From Candidatus Aminicenantota bacterium (lineage in GTDB: Bacteria; Acidobacteriota; Aminicenantia; Aminicenantales; Aminicenantaceae): a stretch of 34,102 nt of DNA. The DNA lies in NCBI GenBank assembly GCA_011049545.1, contig DRHQ01000088.1, forward strand, positions 1 to 34,102. Reading direction: 5' to 3'. Positions 6,640 to 14,959 of this stretch are shown one piece after another (position 1 is the stretch's first letter; each line of letters begins with the position of its first letter). The notes below the pieces were generated by a model, which saw only the letters and a program-made list of their open reading frames with translations, was not told the origin of the DNA and searched no databases. A program made the translations under genes and the position numbers.

Positions 6640-7863
6640 ATGGGAGAATGGCTGAGTACAACGCTTAGGGAAGTCGCCAATCTGAACTACGGCAAGAATT
6701 TACCCTCCAAGATACGCATACCAGGTGATGTGCCTGTTTACGGCTCCAACGGCATCGTGGGTTGGCATAATGAAGCGATTGTTAACAAAGCTGGGATAAT
6801 CGTAGGAAGAAAAGGAAGCGTCGGGGCCATTCAACTATCAAATCGGCCATTTTGCCCTATAGATACCACGTATTTTATCACTGCGGACGACACAAAGGTC
6901 GACATTAATTTCCTTTACTATCTTCTTCGCCATTTTAATCTGTCGCGTCTCGTAAGTGACCTCATTCCGGGTCTGAATCGCGACTTAGCGTATGCCCAAG
7001 AAATCGTTGTTCCAAATACCGAGATCGAACAACGTCGTATAGCGGCGGTATTGTCGTTGGTGCAGCGGGTGATTGAGCAAAAGGAGCAGTTGATTGCGCT
7101 GACTACTGAGCTGAAGAAAGTCCTGATGTACAAGCTCTTCACCGAGGGTACTCGCGGCGAACCTCAAAAACAAAGCGAAATCGGCTCCATCCCGGAGGGC
7201 TGGGAAGTGGTGAAATTGGGCAGCTGTTGCGGTGTTGTTAACTCAAGCATCTCTTACACTATGCTCATGAAAATGGACTCATTTGATTCAAGCAAAGCCG
7301 TGGACGTTATGGGTGTGAAAGTTTCTGACATGAATATTCCAGGGAATGAAGAAGCCTTTATCAATGCCAATCTTGTTCGGAAACTGTCACGTGAATTGTC
7401 AAAGAAAAAGACAGTCCCAGCCGGAGCGGTTGTGTTTCCAAAAAGAGGTGCTGCAATTGCAACAAACAAGAAAAGGATTACAACAACCTGGACTGTTCTC
7501 GATCCAAATCTAATTGCTGTAGTGCCAGGGGAAAAAGTAATTCAAGGCTATCTCTACTATTGGTCTCAAACCTTCGATCTGCGAAAGATTACAGACCCCG
7601 GCCCCACACCACAGCTAAACAAGAAGGATGTAGTCTCTGTGCTATTTCCTTTACCACAAGATCCAGATGAGCAGAGAGAAATTACTAATTCCCTTAAAAC
7701 TGTAGATAAGAGCATCAGAGGCTATCGAGATCAATTATTTGCCATGCAAGACCTCTTCCACACTCTCCTCCACCAACTCATGACCGCCGAGATCCGCGTG
7801 AACGACCTCGATCTGGAGGAATTGGGCATTAAGGCTGACGAAGAACAAGCCGAGGCCGTCTGA
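6640..7863 (+). CDS. hsdS: Type I restriction-modification specificity subunit S
   Basis: 407 residues with the usual two half-repeats. The first target-recognition domain covers about residues 1-130 (NLNYGKNLPSKI, VPVYGSNGIVGWH, GRKGSVGAI), followed by a conserved helix (EIEQRRIAAVLSLVQRVIEQ). The second begins at SIPEGWEVVKLGSCCGVV and ends with PDEQREITNSLKTVDKSI plus a second helix. The two TRDs would read the two halves of a bipartite recognition site. Three bases separate it from hsdM, so the two are cotranscribed and probably translationally coupled. The next gene starts 28 bp after the stop. Confidence 0.92.
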   Translation: MGEWLSTTLREVANLNYGKNLPSKIRIPGDVPVYGSNGIVGWHNEAIVNKAGIIVGRKGSVGAIQLSNRPFCPIDTTYFITADDTKVDINFLYYLLRHFNLSRLVSDLIPGLNRDLAYAQEIVVPNTEIEQRRIAAVLSLVQRVIEQKEQLIALTTELKKVLMYKLFTEGTRGEPQKQSEIGSIPEGWEVVKLGSCCGVVNSSISYTMLMKMDSFDSSKAVDVMGVKVSDMNIPGNEEAFINANLVRKLSRELSKKKTVPAGAVVFPKRGAAIATNKKRITTTWTVLDPNLIAVVPGEKVIQGYLYYWSQTFDLRKITDPGPTPQLNKKDVVSVLFPLPQDPDEQREITNSLKTVDKSIRGYRDQLFAMQDLFHTLLHQLMTAEIRVNDLDLEELGIKADEEQAEAV

Positions 7864-7891
7864 TTATTATGACAATGACCGGAGACAAATA

Positions 7892-10132
7892 ATGGAACAA
7901 AAACAGTGGGAGGCACTGGACAAGCTCAGAGGTGTCAGCGCACACGTTGGAGAACTCTTCGTTCCGAACATTGTCTTGAAAGCTGTTGAAAATCTTTTGG
8001 AAGATGTATCAGCACGAATTGTCTGCGATCCTTGGGCCGGTGTGGGTACATTAGCCGCTACAGTCAAAGAGATTACAACAGCCGAACGAGTGTTACTCTG
8101 TACGCGTGATGAAGAGGTTGCATCTGCGGGTAAAAATATAATCAGATCTGCAGAATGGTATGTCAACGATCCATTGGAATGGCTCGACGCTTTGGATTGT
8201 GATTTAGATGTAGTTGCGAGCGTTCTTCCCTTTGGAGCAAAGAGTAACCGTTCTGTAACTCTAACATCACTGGCAGGCAAGCCGATAGAACTCCGAGGCG
8301 ATCTCGGCAATTTAATTTTGGCTAAAGCTGCAGTGCGGCTTACTGAAGAAGGGATCGGACTGTTTGTTGTACCACCGTCATTTTTCTTCTTTCAACGCTC
8401 GGTTCTGCGACATTTTAATTCGCTTGGACTTGGGATTGAAGCCGCTCTGGAATTATCATCAAGTACTTTTGCCCCCTATACAAACATTAAGACCTACTTG
8501 GTGATTGTGCGGAAGCGCCCAACTTCACTGATATTTGTGGGCCAGCTTACCAGTGATTTGAAAACCAATTCCCAGATTATCGCCAACTTTAAGGGCGGAA
8601 AAGAGGGCGGCAAGCTGGAGCTTGGCCGCTTTGTAGAGCCGGTCTCTTTCAGGGGGCTGGACTATATGCGGATATCAGAATGGTCCGAACAAGCACAGAG
8701 ACAGTTCGGTGCCCCTGCGGTGCAACTTGGAGAGCTGTCGACCTCAATCAACTTGGGCCGACCAAGTGTTGACTTTGAGTTTCCTAGTGAGGATAACTCC
8801 ATCTTTATCCCGCTCATTGGAATCAGTGACGTCGTCGATTCAACAAATGACCTGAGCCTGAAACGCCAGAACTATGCACAAGTAGTCATCGATCCTAATC
8901 GCTCCGATGCACGTTTTGTCGCACAATTCTTGAATTCGGAATTCGGCAAGAAAAGTCGCGATCTGAATAAGTCTGGAACAGTCATTCCCAAGTTGAATAA
9001 GCAAACACTGAAGGAAATAGACATCTTCGTCCCAGACCTGCAAACCCAAAAGAAAATGATGGAGATTGAAACACGGATCGCTGCCGAAGAGAACACACTT
9101 CTCAGCTTGCAGAACGAGATTGCAGAATTACGGCGTGATCTATGGAGCAGTCCTAGATCATCAGGGACCGTTATTCAACGGCTCGAGGCGCTTTCCGGTC
9201 AACTTTCCGGAAGTTTAGCACAACACGCTTTGGGAAATCTTGACCAATGGATCGAGACATTACCGTTTCCACTGTCTTCCATTCTCCGATCGTGGCAAGC
9301 AACACCCAGTCAAGACTTCAAGACTAAATATGAGCACTTATTGCATTTCTTCGAAGCGACGGCAGAGTTCCTTAGCATTATTATACTAAGCGCATTTAAA
9401 GCGAACGAGGAGCTCTTCAAACTCCACAGCCAGAAGCTCAGGGAATCCTTACAGAAACAAAGCCTGAGTTTTCAGCGAGCAACGTTCGGTACATGGAAAC
9501 TAGTGGTAGAGTATTTTGGAAAGCAGACTCGCATGCTGCTATCGGTCGACGAAGACCAAGCTCTCTGCGCGGATATTTTTTCTGATTCATCATTGGTGAT
9601 GCCGCGGACAGTAAGTTGCAAGGAACTGGTCAGTGTACTATCTACTACAAACAAGATGAGGAATGATTGGAGCGGCCATAGCGGGGTGGTTGGGCAAGAA
9701 GAGGCTAAGCTACGCAATCAAAATCTACAGGCTGAGTTGCGGAAACTTAGAGAAATATTTGCAGACGCCTGGGTCGACACACAACTGATTCATGCCCTCC
9801 ACTGCCGACCACGTAAAGGTGTTTTTGAGAACGAAATTGCTGTATTGATGGGAAGCAACAGCGAATTCTTGAAAGAAACACGATCAATGGCGACCTGGTT
9901 GGATGTCGAGCGGCTTTACCTTTCAAAGAGAAACTCAGGTGAGACTTTGCTGCTACTTCCTTTGGTTCAAGTAGGGCCTTCTCCACAATCAGAGAAAAAC
10001 GCTTGCTACTTCTTCAACCGGTTGGAACGAGACGGCGCACGCTTTGTCTCATTCCACTTTGCCGATTATCCAGAACTTACGGGGCAATTCGAAGAGGCGA
10101 CGAATGTAATAAAATCGTTGGCGGGGGAATAG
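7892..10132 (+). CDS. Fusion: inactive-looking N6 methylase, HsdS-like domain and HEPN-like helical domain
   Basis: 746 residues between hsdS and hsdR. Residues 1-270 resemble the catalytic domain of an N6-adenine methylase: motif I is DPWAGVGTLAA from D46. At the motif IV position the sequence is ASVLPFGAKS (109-118) where active enzymes have NPPFG, so the catalytic Asn is missing. Residues about 275-400 look like an HsdS half: VQLGELSTSINLGRP, FIPLIGISDVV, then SGTVIPKLNKQTLKEIDIFV and PDLQTQKKMMEIE. The rest is helical and contains KMRNDWSGHSG (about 588-598), resembling HEPN-type bundles in defence proteins. I infer an accessory, probably DNA-binding subunit of the type I complex. GGAGACAA precedes the ATG, and hsdR begins 2 bp after the stop. 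Confidence 0.75.
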   Translation: MEQKQWEALDKLRGVSAHVGELFVPNIVLKAVENLLEDVSARIVCDPWAGVGTLAATVKEITTAERVLLCTRDEEVASAGKNIIRSAEWYVNDPLEWLDALDCDLDVVASVLPFGAKSNRSVTLTSLAGKPIELRGDLGNLILAKAAVRLTEEGIGLFVVPPSFFFFQRSVLRHFNSLGLGIEAALELSSSTFAPYTNIKTYLVIVRKRPTSLIFVGQLTSDLKTNSQIIANFKGGKEGGKLELGRFVEPVSFRGLDYMRISEWSEQAQRQFGAPAVQLGELSTSINLGRPSVDFEFPSEDNSIFIPLIGISDVVDSTNDLSLKRQNYAQVVIDPNRSDARFVAQFLNSEFGKKSRDLNKSGTVIPKLNKQTLKEIDIFVPDLQTQKKMMEIETRIAAEENTLLSLQNEIAELRRDLWSSPRSSGTVIQRLEALSGQLSGSLAQHALGNLDQWIETLPFPLSSILRSWQATPSQDFKTKYEHLLHFFEATAEFLSIIILSAFKANEELFKLHSQKLRESLQKQSLSFQRATFGTWKLVVEYFGKQTRMLLSVDEDQALCADIFSDSSLVMPRTVSCKELVSVLSTTNKMRNDWSGHSGVVGQEEAKLRNQNLQAELRKLREIFADAWVDTQLIHALHCRPRKGVFENEIAVLMGSNSEFLKETRSMATWLDVERLYLSKRNSGETLLLLPLVQVGPSPQSEKNACYFFNRLERDGARFVSFHFADYPELTGQFEEATNVIKSLAGE

Positions 10133-10134
10133 GG

Positions 10135-13062
10135 ATGCCCAAACCTGGTGAACATAAAACGGTCCAGGGCCGCATCCTGGAATACGCACAGGAGATCGGC
10201 TGGACGTTCGTATCTCAGACCGAGGCAGAGCAGAGGCGGGGGTTCAGAGCCAATGGCGGCAGTATCGCCGAACGGGCGGCAAAGGCGTCGCTTTACTTTG
10301 ATTACCTGCTATTTACAAAGGCGCGGGAGTTCAACTCCAAATACAGCGAGGCAGAAGGGGTTCTGATCGGACGGCTGCGACGACTGCAGGCCAACATCTT
10401 CGGCAACCGGGAGTTTCTTGGCTATTTGCGCAATGAAGGTAAGTTCTTTTGTGCCGATGAGAACCGAGAGCTAGACCTGAAGCTTATCGACTTCAAAACA
10501 ATAGAAGACAACGTCTTCGAGGTCACTGAAGAATTCTATGTCCACAACGGTGCATATGGCAACCGCGAGGATGTGGTCTTTCTGATAAACGGCATCCCTG
10601 TGATGGTCATAGAGTGCAAGAATGCGGACATGGATGAGGCTATTGCCATCGGTATAGATCAGATCCGCCGCTACCACGACGAGACGCCCGAGTTTTTCGT
10701 ACCGGAGATGATATTCACGGCTACTGAGGCGATCGGCTTTTCCTATGGCGTGACCTGGAATATAGTGCGTCGCAACATCTTCAACTGGAAGCAGAAACAA
10801 ATCGGCAAGTTGGAGGCTAAGGTCAAGAGCTTTTGTGACCGTCGGCACATCCTAGACATGCTGAAACATTTCATCGTTTTTGCGGAAAAAGACGAGGAGC
10901 TAAACAAATACATCCTGGCGCAGCACCAGGTTGGGGCGGTGCACAGAGTGGTTGATCGCTGCCTGGATCCTGAGCGCACGCGCGGTCTAGTGTGGCATAC
11001 TCAAGGCAGCGGCAAGACGTTCACCATGATCAAGGCCGCTGAGATGTTATTCAAAGCGCCAGAAAGCGAAAAGCCGACCATCCTGCTAATGATCGATCGC
11101 AACGAACTGGAAGACCAAATGATCAAGAACCTGGCGGCATTGGGCCTCCATAACGTGGAGCATGCCAGCCGGATCAGGAAACTGGTCAAGCTGCTCAGGG
11201 ACGACTACCGCGGAATCATAGTCACCATGATCCACAAGTTCCGTGACATGCCGGAAAACGTCAACAAACGGTCTAACATCTTCGTAATGATCGACGAGGC
11301 GCACCGAACCACTGGCGGCGACCTGGGCAATTTCTTAATGGCTGGGCTACCCAACGCAACTTATCTTGGTTTTTCCGGCACTCCAATCGACAAGACAGTC
11401 TATGGAAGAGGGACATTCAAAACATTTGGCTGCGAGGATGACAAGGGATATTTGCATAAGTATTCGATCGTTGAGAGCATCGAAGACCGCACAACACTGC
11501 CGCTATTCTACAACCTAGCCCCCAACGAGATGCTAGCGAATACGGAATTAATGGAGAAGGAGTTCTGGTCTCTGGCCGAGACGGAGGGGGTGGCAGACAT
11601 TGCGGAATTGAACAAGATTCTCGATCGGGCTGTGAACCTGAAGAACTTCCTCAAAGGGAATGAGAGAGTCGATAAAATTGTAAAATATGTTGCTGGGCAC
11701 TACAGAGAGAATGTTGAGCCATTGGGTTATAAAGCGCTTCTAGTGGCCGTGGACCGGCCCGCCTGCGCCATGTATAAGAAGGCTTTGGATAAGTACTTGC
11801 CGCAGGAATACTCGGAGGTTGTCTACTCAGGCGATCACAACGATCCACCTCTGCTCAAGCAATTTCATATTGAAGAGAAGAAGGAGAAACAGATCCGCAA
11901 GGACTTCATCAGATTCGGTCAATTCCCCAAAATTCTCATTGTCACCCAGAAGTTGCTTACTGGGTTCGATGCACCTATCCTCTACGCTATGTATCTTGAT
12001 AAGCCGATGCGGGATCACACACTTCTTCAAGCGATTGCCCGAGTGAACAGACCGTATGAGAACGAAGCCGAAGAGATGGTCAAGCCACACGGCTTTGTGC
12101 TTGATTTCGTGGGTATCTTCGACAAGCTTGAAAAAGCGCTGGCCTTCGACAGCGATGATGTTGATGCGATCATAAAGGACCTCAAACTACTCAAAGAAAC
12201 TTTCATGAACAAGATGAAGCGGAAGTCGCCGGAGTATCTCGGCTTGATCAAACGGAACTTTGATGACCGAGACGTTGACGACCTTATCGAGTATTTCCGT
12301 AATAAAGAGCGGAGAAAGGAATTTTTCAAAGAGTACAAAGAAATCGAGATGCTCTACGAAATCATCTCGCCTGATGCCTTCTTGAGACCGTTCATCGACG
12401 ATTATACCACTCTGTCAGCGATCTACGATGTGGTACGCAAGGCATACACGAAGAAGGTGTATGTGGACCGAGCGTTCCAGAAGAAAACCAATGAGCTGGT
12501 GCAACAACATATTGGAACTGACTCAATTGAATATATTACTGAATTTGTGGAAATAAATGCTGAAACCGTCGAGTTGATAAAGAAGAAGAAAAGTGGTAAG
12601 GGCACAAAGGTTATCAACCTAATAAAGAGCATCGAGAAAACGGCAGATGAGAATAGCGACGATCCCTTCCTCATAGCCATGGCTGATAGGGCCAAAGCCG
12701 TACAGGAAAGCTACGAAAACCGCCAGATGAGCACACAGGATGCCCTTAATGAACTACTGGCTGAGATCGAGAGGAATGAAAAACGAAAGAAGGATCAAGC
12801 GGAAAAAGGCTTTGATGACCTGACCTTTTTTGTCTATCGAAACCTGCTCGATGCTGGAGTGGGAGAGGCGGAAGAGGTATCCAGGAATGTAAATGCTGCG
12901 TTTACTAGGCGTCCTAACTGGCAGAAAAGTGAGGCTGAGCTGCGCGAGCTGCGCAAAGAGGTCACTTTCGCGATCTATGCCAAGATGGAGGATCTCGATC
13001 CGGTTGTACGGATTGTTGACAACCTCTTCTCACTTCTGGCAAAGGCTTATACGATTAAATGA
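10135..13062 (+). CDS. hsdR: Type I restriction-modification endonuclease/translocase subunit R
   Basis: 975 residues. HsdR translocates DNA with a superfamily 2 motor and cleaves away from the unmethylated site. The ATG at 10135, 2 bp after the preceding gene, is preferred because the frame upstream of it lies inside that gene. The nuclease motif is D146 ... E160-C-K162 (within VMVIECKNAD). Walker A is GSGKT at 291-295, DEAH is at 387-390, and the motif VI region reads LLQAIARVNRPY. The C-terminal third is helical and charged, as usual for the HsdM-contacting region. The stop overlaps the start of the metallopeptidase gene (ATGA). Confidence 0.94.
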   Translation: MPKPGEHKTVQGRILEYAQEIGWTFVSQTEAEQRRGFRANGGSIAERAAKASLYFDYLLFTKAREFNSKYSEAEGVLIGRLRRLQANIFGNREFLGYLRNEGKFFCADENRELDLKLIDFKTIEDNVFEVTEEFYVHNGAYGNREDVVFLINGIPVMVIECKNADMDEAIAIGIDQIRRYHDETPEFFVPEMIFTATEAIGFSYGVTWNIVRRNIFNWKQKQIGKLEAKVKSFCDRRHILDMLKHFIVFAEKDEELNKYILAQHQVGAVHRVVDRCLDPERTRGLVWHTQGSGKTFTMIKAAEMLFKAPESEKPTILLMIDRNELEDQMIKNLAALGLHNVEHASRIRKLVKLLRDDYRGIIVTMIHKFRDMPENVNKRSNIFVMIDEAHRTTGGDLGNFLMAGLPNATYLGFSGTPIDKTVYGRGTFKTFGCEDDKGYLHKYSIVESIEDRTTLPLFYNLAPNEMLANTELMEKEFWSLAETEGVADIAELNKILDRAVNLKNFLKGNERVDKIVKYVAGHYRENVEPLGYKALLVAVDRPACAMYKKALDKYLPQEYSEVVYSGDHNDPPLLKQFHIEEKKEKQIRKDFIRFGQFPKILIVTQKLLTGFDAPILYAMYLDKPMRDHTLLQAIARVNRPYENEAEEMVKPHGFVLDFVGIFDKLEKALAFDSDDVDAIIKDLKLLKETFMNKMKRKSPEYLGLIKRNFDDRDVDDLIEYFRNKERRKEFFKEYKEIEMLYEIISPDAFLRPFIDDYTTLSAIYDVVRKAYTKKVYVDRAFQKKTNELVQQHIGTDSIEYITEFVEINAETVELIKKKKSGKGTKVINLIKSIEKTADENSDDPFLIAMADRAKAVQESYENRQMSTQDALNELLAEIERNEKRKKDQAEKGFDDLTFFVYRNLLDAGVGEAEEVSRNVNAAFTRRPNWQKSEAELRELRKEVTFAIYAKMEDLDPVVRIVDNLFSLLAKAYTIK

Positions 13063-13382
13063 ATAAAGAAGTCAGAAGAAAGGATCAATTCAAAGAACGT
13101 GTCCAGGGCTGGGCAGACCGGCTTGAAGCCCGGGTGACTTCCATTACGGTGCGGCCCATGAAAACCAAGTGGGCATCGTACTCGACAACCGGATGGTTGA
13201 CCTTTGATGTATTTTTGCTTGAATTGCAGGAAGAGCTTCAAGACTATGTGATCGTCCATGAACTTCTCCATTCGCGCGTGCCAAACCACGGGAAGCTCTG
13301 GAAGACCCTTATGCAAGCTCACCTGGGCGATTATGAGAAATTAGAGGAAAAGATGAAGCGATTGCAGCTAAATCTTCAGTAA
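13059..13382 (+). CDS. YgjP-type (DUF45/M48-like) metallopeptidase
   Basis: 107 residues overlapping the hsdR stop by 4 bp. It carries the zinc motif HELLH (67-71) followed by VPNHGKLWKTL, where H77 is the likely third ligand, and VRPMKTKWASYSTTGWLTF upstream, the typical YgjP/DUF45 signature. YgjP-like genes are commonly found next to type I hsdR genes. The protein is shorter than stand-alone YgjP (about 165-240 residues) because the N-terminal part is reduced. The substrate is unknown; processing or turnover of the restriction complex is a reasonable inference. Confidence 0.85.
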   Translation: MNKEVRRKDQFKERVQGWADRLEARVTSITVRPMKTKWASYSTTGWLTFDVFLLELQEELQDYVIVHELLHSRVPNHGKLWKTLMQAHLGDYEKLEEKMKRLQLNLQ

Positions 13383-13497
13383 AGCCTGAAATATCAAAAG
13401 AAGATTGAGGCAAGTTTACATAACATTTCTTATGCGAAATGCTATCTAATCCCTTCATTCTAAAGAATTACCGCAATCCAGTATTTTGGATATTTTT

Positions 13498-13526
13498 ATC
13501 CCGTTATATATTTCAAATAACGGGAT
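13498..13526. terminator. Strong hairpin between convergent genes
   Basis: ATCCCGTTAT (13498-13507) and ATAACGGGAT (13517-13526) form a perfect 10-bp stem with a 9-base loop. It sits between the end of the hsd operon (+) and the end of the minus-strand small gene. There is no T-run after the stem on either strand, so it may be an RNA 3'-end stabiliser or a protein-binding dyad rather than a classical intrinsic terminator. Confidence 0.45.
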
Positions 13527-13611
13527 GAATACATAGGAAATCTTAGAAAAAGGTATGGCAGAAGGTTGATAAGTAAAATTCATATGTTCAAATGGGAAAT
13601 TGGAAATAATA

Positions 13612-13902
13612 TTAATATTTTCTCTTGCCCGAATATGGAAGATCTCTTTTATTGATTTCCCAGACTTTTGGCTTCAGGCTTTCGATTTCAGCCTGTGAGA
13701 AGTATCCCCATTCTTCTTCAAATCCCTGGACGTATCCAAACCAGATTGTATCGGGAATCGAATCCCCGTTTGCCATGACGCTTATCTGTTCTCCTGTTTT
13801 CTCGGTAGCGAACCAATACCATCCGTTCCAAGACTCCCACGCCCGTAAGACTTTTTTTCCGTCGATGTAAAGATCATCTTGCTTTGCCTTGAATATTGGC
13901 AT
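13612..13902 (-). CDS. Small uncharacterised protein (WFGYVQGFEEEWGYF motif)
   Basis: 96 residues if started at the ATG at 13902 (MPIFKAKQDDLYIDGKKV). A TTG three codons upstream would give 99, but its spacing to the GAAG binding site is too short. The protein is rich in Trp, Tyr and Phe, with GWYWFATEK and TIWFGYVQGFEEEWGYFSQA, has no membrane segment or signal, and looks like a compact beta-rich domain. I believe similar small proteins occur as uncharacterised single genes in bacteria and phages, but cannot name a family. It is the only minus-strand gene in the first 23 kb, lying alone between the hsd operon and the nuclease island. Confidence 0.6.
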   Translation of the reverse strand: MPIFKAKQDDLYIDGKKVLRAWESWNGWYWFATEKTGEQISVMANGDSIPDTIWFGYVQGFEEEWGYFSQAEIESLKPKVWEINKRDLPYSGKRKY

Positions 13903-14160
13903 TAATATCAAGTCTTCAATAAAGCTAATTTATAAGGAAATGTTCTTTTATTTTTCCAAATCTCGCGATATTAGTTTAAAAGGCCTAATTAAATCAACCT
14001 TATATCTTTCTGATAACCAGACGTTGAAGAATAGGAATAAATCTCAAAAAATTCTCTTGATAGTTTTTATTAGCAAATAACTTTGCTCGGTTCCTATTGA
14101 ATAATTTAGAGAAAGAGTAAGGCTCATTGTGTAAACGACCATGCTCAGTCCTACAAACTT

Positions 14161-14189
14161 TTGACTCCTAATTTAACCTGTGCTATATA
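14161..14189 (+). promoter_or_regulatory. Sigma70-type promoter with extended -10
   Basis: TTGACT (14161-14166), 17-bp spacer, TATATA (14184-14189), with TGC immediately before the -10 (extended -10 motif). Transcription would begin near 14196 and run through the G8/C6 stem into the small gene at 14346. Confidence 0.55.
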
Positions 14190-14206
14190 TTTAATTCTGG
14201 CAAATA

Positions 14207-14247
14207 GGGGGGGGAGCATAATTTCCGATTTAATTGACCTGCCCCCC
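14207..14247 (+). promoter_or_regulatory. G8...C6 leader stem
   Basis: A run of eight G (14207-14214) followed by AG is complementary to CTGCCCCCC ending at 14247, with a loop of about 25 nt. It starts about 11 nt after the predicted transcription start. It could act as an attenuator or as a slippage-prone tract; there is no T-run after it. Confidence 0.3.
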
Positions 14248-14345
14248 TTGATATCGGCATAGGACGTGGCTGAATACAGATATTTAGCTTACTTTTTATT
14301 TTAAATTAAAGAAAAAATTTGCGCCTAGTCTTAAAAAGCGAGTGC

Positions 14346-14801
14346 ATGATTGAGCTGGTTGACCTAATTTGTCTTTTCTATCATGAAGCAAGGAATGTCC
14401 GACATCCCATAAAGGCAGGAAAACTTTCAAATAATTCCAAATATAATAAACTGACTCACCTGTCAAAAAATAGAAATCAAGCATGGAAGGATATGAGCAG
14501 GATTCGAGAGAAATCGTTACAACTACATACAGCTATTGAAATTAAAGATGCATTCCAAAATGAGTTTGATTTAAGTATTGAAGATCTCTTACAACTCTAC
14601 AGAAAACCTTGTTGGAAGCATTCATTATATGGTGGAAACAAGTGGGCTCCTATCTGCATGAAGCTCCTTAAGCTAACAAGTATTTTTGACTCTATCGATG
14701 AAAAACAAAGGTGCTTCTCAATAAATGAGATTAAAGCAATGGAACATAACACAGGAAGGGTGTCAATAAAGCTTGAGGACCTTAAGAATTCACTTTTATA
14801 A
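14346..14801 (+). CDS. Uncharacterised small protein
   Basis: 151 residues from the ATG at 14346. An in-frame TTG at 14319 would add nine residues, but neither start has a convincing binding site. The sequence is basic and mainly helical (FYHEARNVRHPIKAGKLS, then HSLYGGNKWAPICMKLLKL). I recognise no family. A clear promoter about 150 bp upstream supports expression. It ends 158 bp before the PD-(D/E)XK gene, which has its own promoter. Confidence 0.5.
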   Translation: MIELVDLICLFYHEARNVRHPIKAGKLSNNSKYNKLTHLSKNRNQAWKDMSRIREKSLQLHTAIEIKDAFQNEFDLSIEDLLQLYRKPCWKHSLYGGNKWAPICMKLLKLTSIFDSIDEKQRCFSINEIKAMEHNTGRVSIKLEDLKNSLL

Positions 14802-14831
14802 AACAGGAAATCACCCCTAAATTCATCCATT

Positions 14832-14846
14832 AAGGTCATTGACCTT
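14832..14846. promoter_or_regulatory. Operator-like perfect palindrome over a -35 box
   Basis: AAGGTCATTGACCTT is a perfect 15-bp palindrome (arms AAGGTCA/TGACCTT around a central T). It covers the -35 hexamer TTGACC of the nuclease promoter, the position expected for a repressor site. Confidence 0.45.
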
Positions 14847-14867
14847 TCCCCATGTCAAATGTAATAT
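14839..14867 (+). promoter_or_regulatory. Promoter of the PD-(D/E)XK nuclease gene
   Basis: TTGACC (14839-14844), 17-bp spacer, TAATAT (14862-14867). The start site would be near 14874, giving an 86-nt leader that contains a small stem (ATTGATG 14884-14890 with CATCAAT 14902-14908) before the AGGA binding site. Confidence 0.5.
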
Positions 14868-14959
14868 CAAAAAAAGTATTTTTATTGATGAAGGGAAAAA
14901 CCATCAATGACTCACTGTGATTTAAATAAAGCTCAATAGATAATAACAGGATAAAAAAA

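Larger units (their letters stand above)
13903..14345. other. Gene-free region with promoter and G-run leader
   Basis: 443 bp of AT-rich sequence. A 63-codon plus-strand frame at 13889-14080 overlaps the minus gene start, is low-complexity and has no binding site, so I do not call it. The notable content is the promoter at 14161 and the G-run/C-run stem just downstream. Confidence 0.55.

Noticed and set aside
10003-10134. Longer N-terminus for HsdR starting at 10003
   Set aside because: It lies entirely inside the preceding gene and lacks HsdR-like sequence; the ATG at 10135, 2 bp after that gene, gives the normal start.
13889-14080. Plus-strand 63-codon frame
   Set aside because: Overlaps the start of the minus-strand gene, is low-complexity and has no ribosome binding site.
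14207-14214. G-quadruplex
   Set aside because: There is a single G8 run without further G tracts nearby; pairing with the downstream C6 run is the better explanation.
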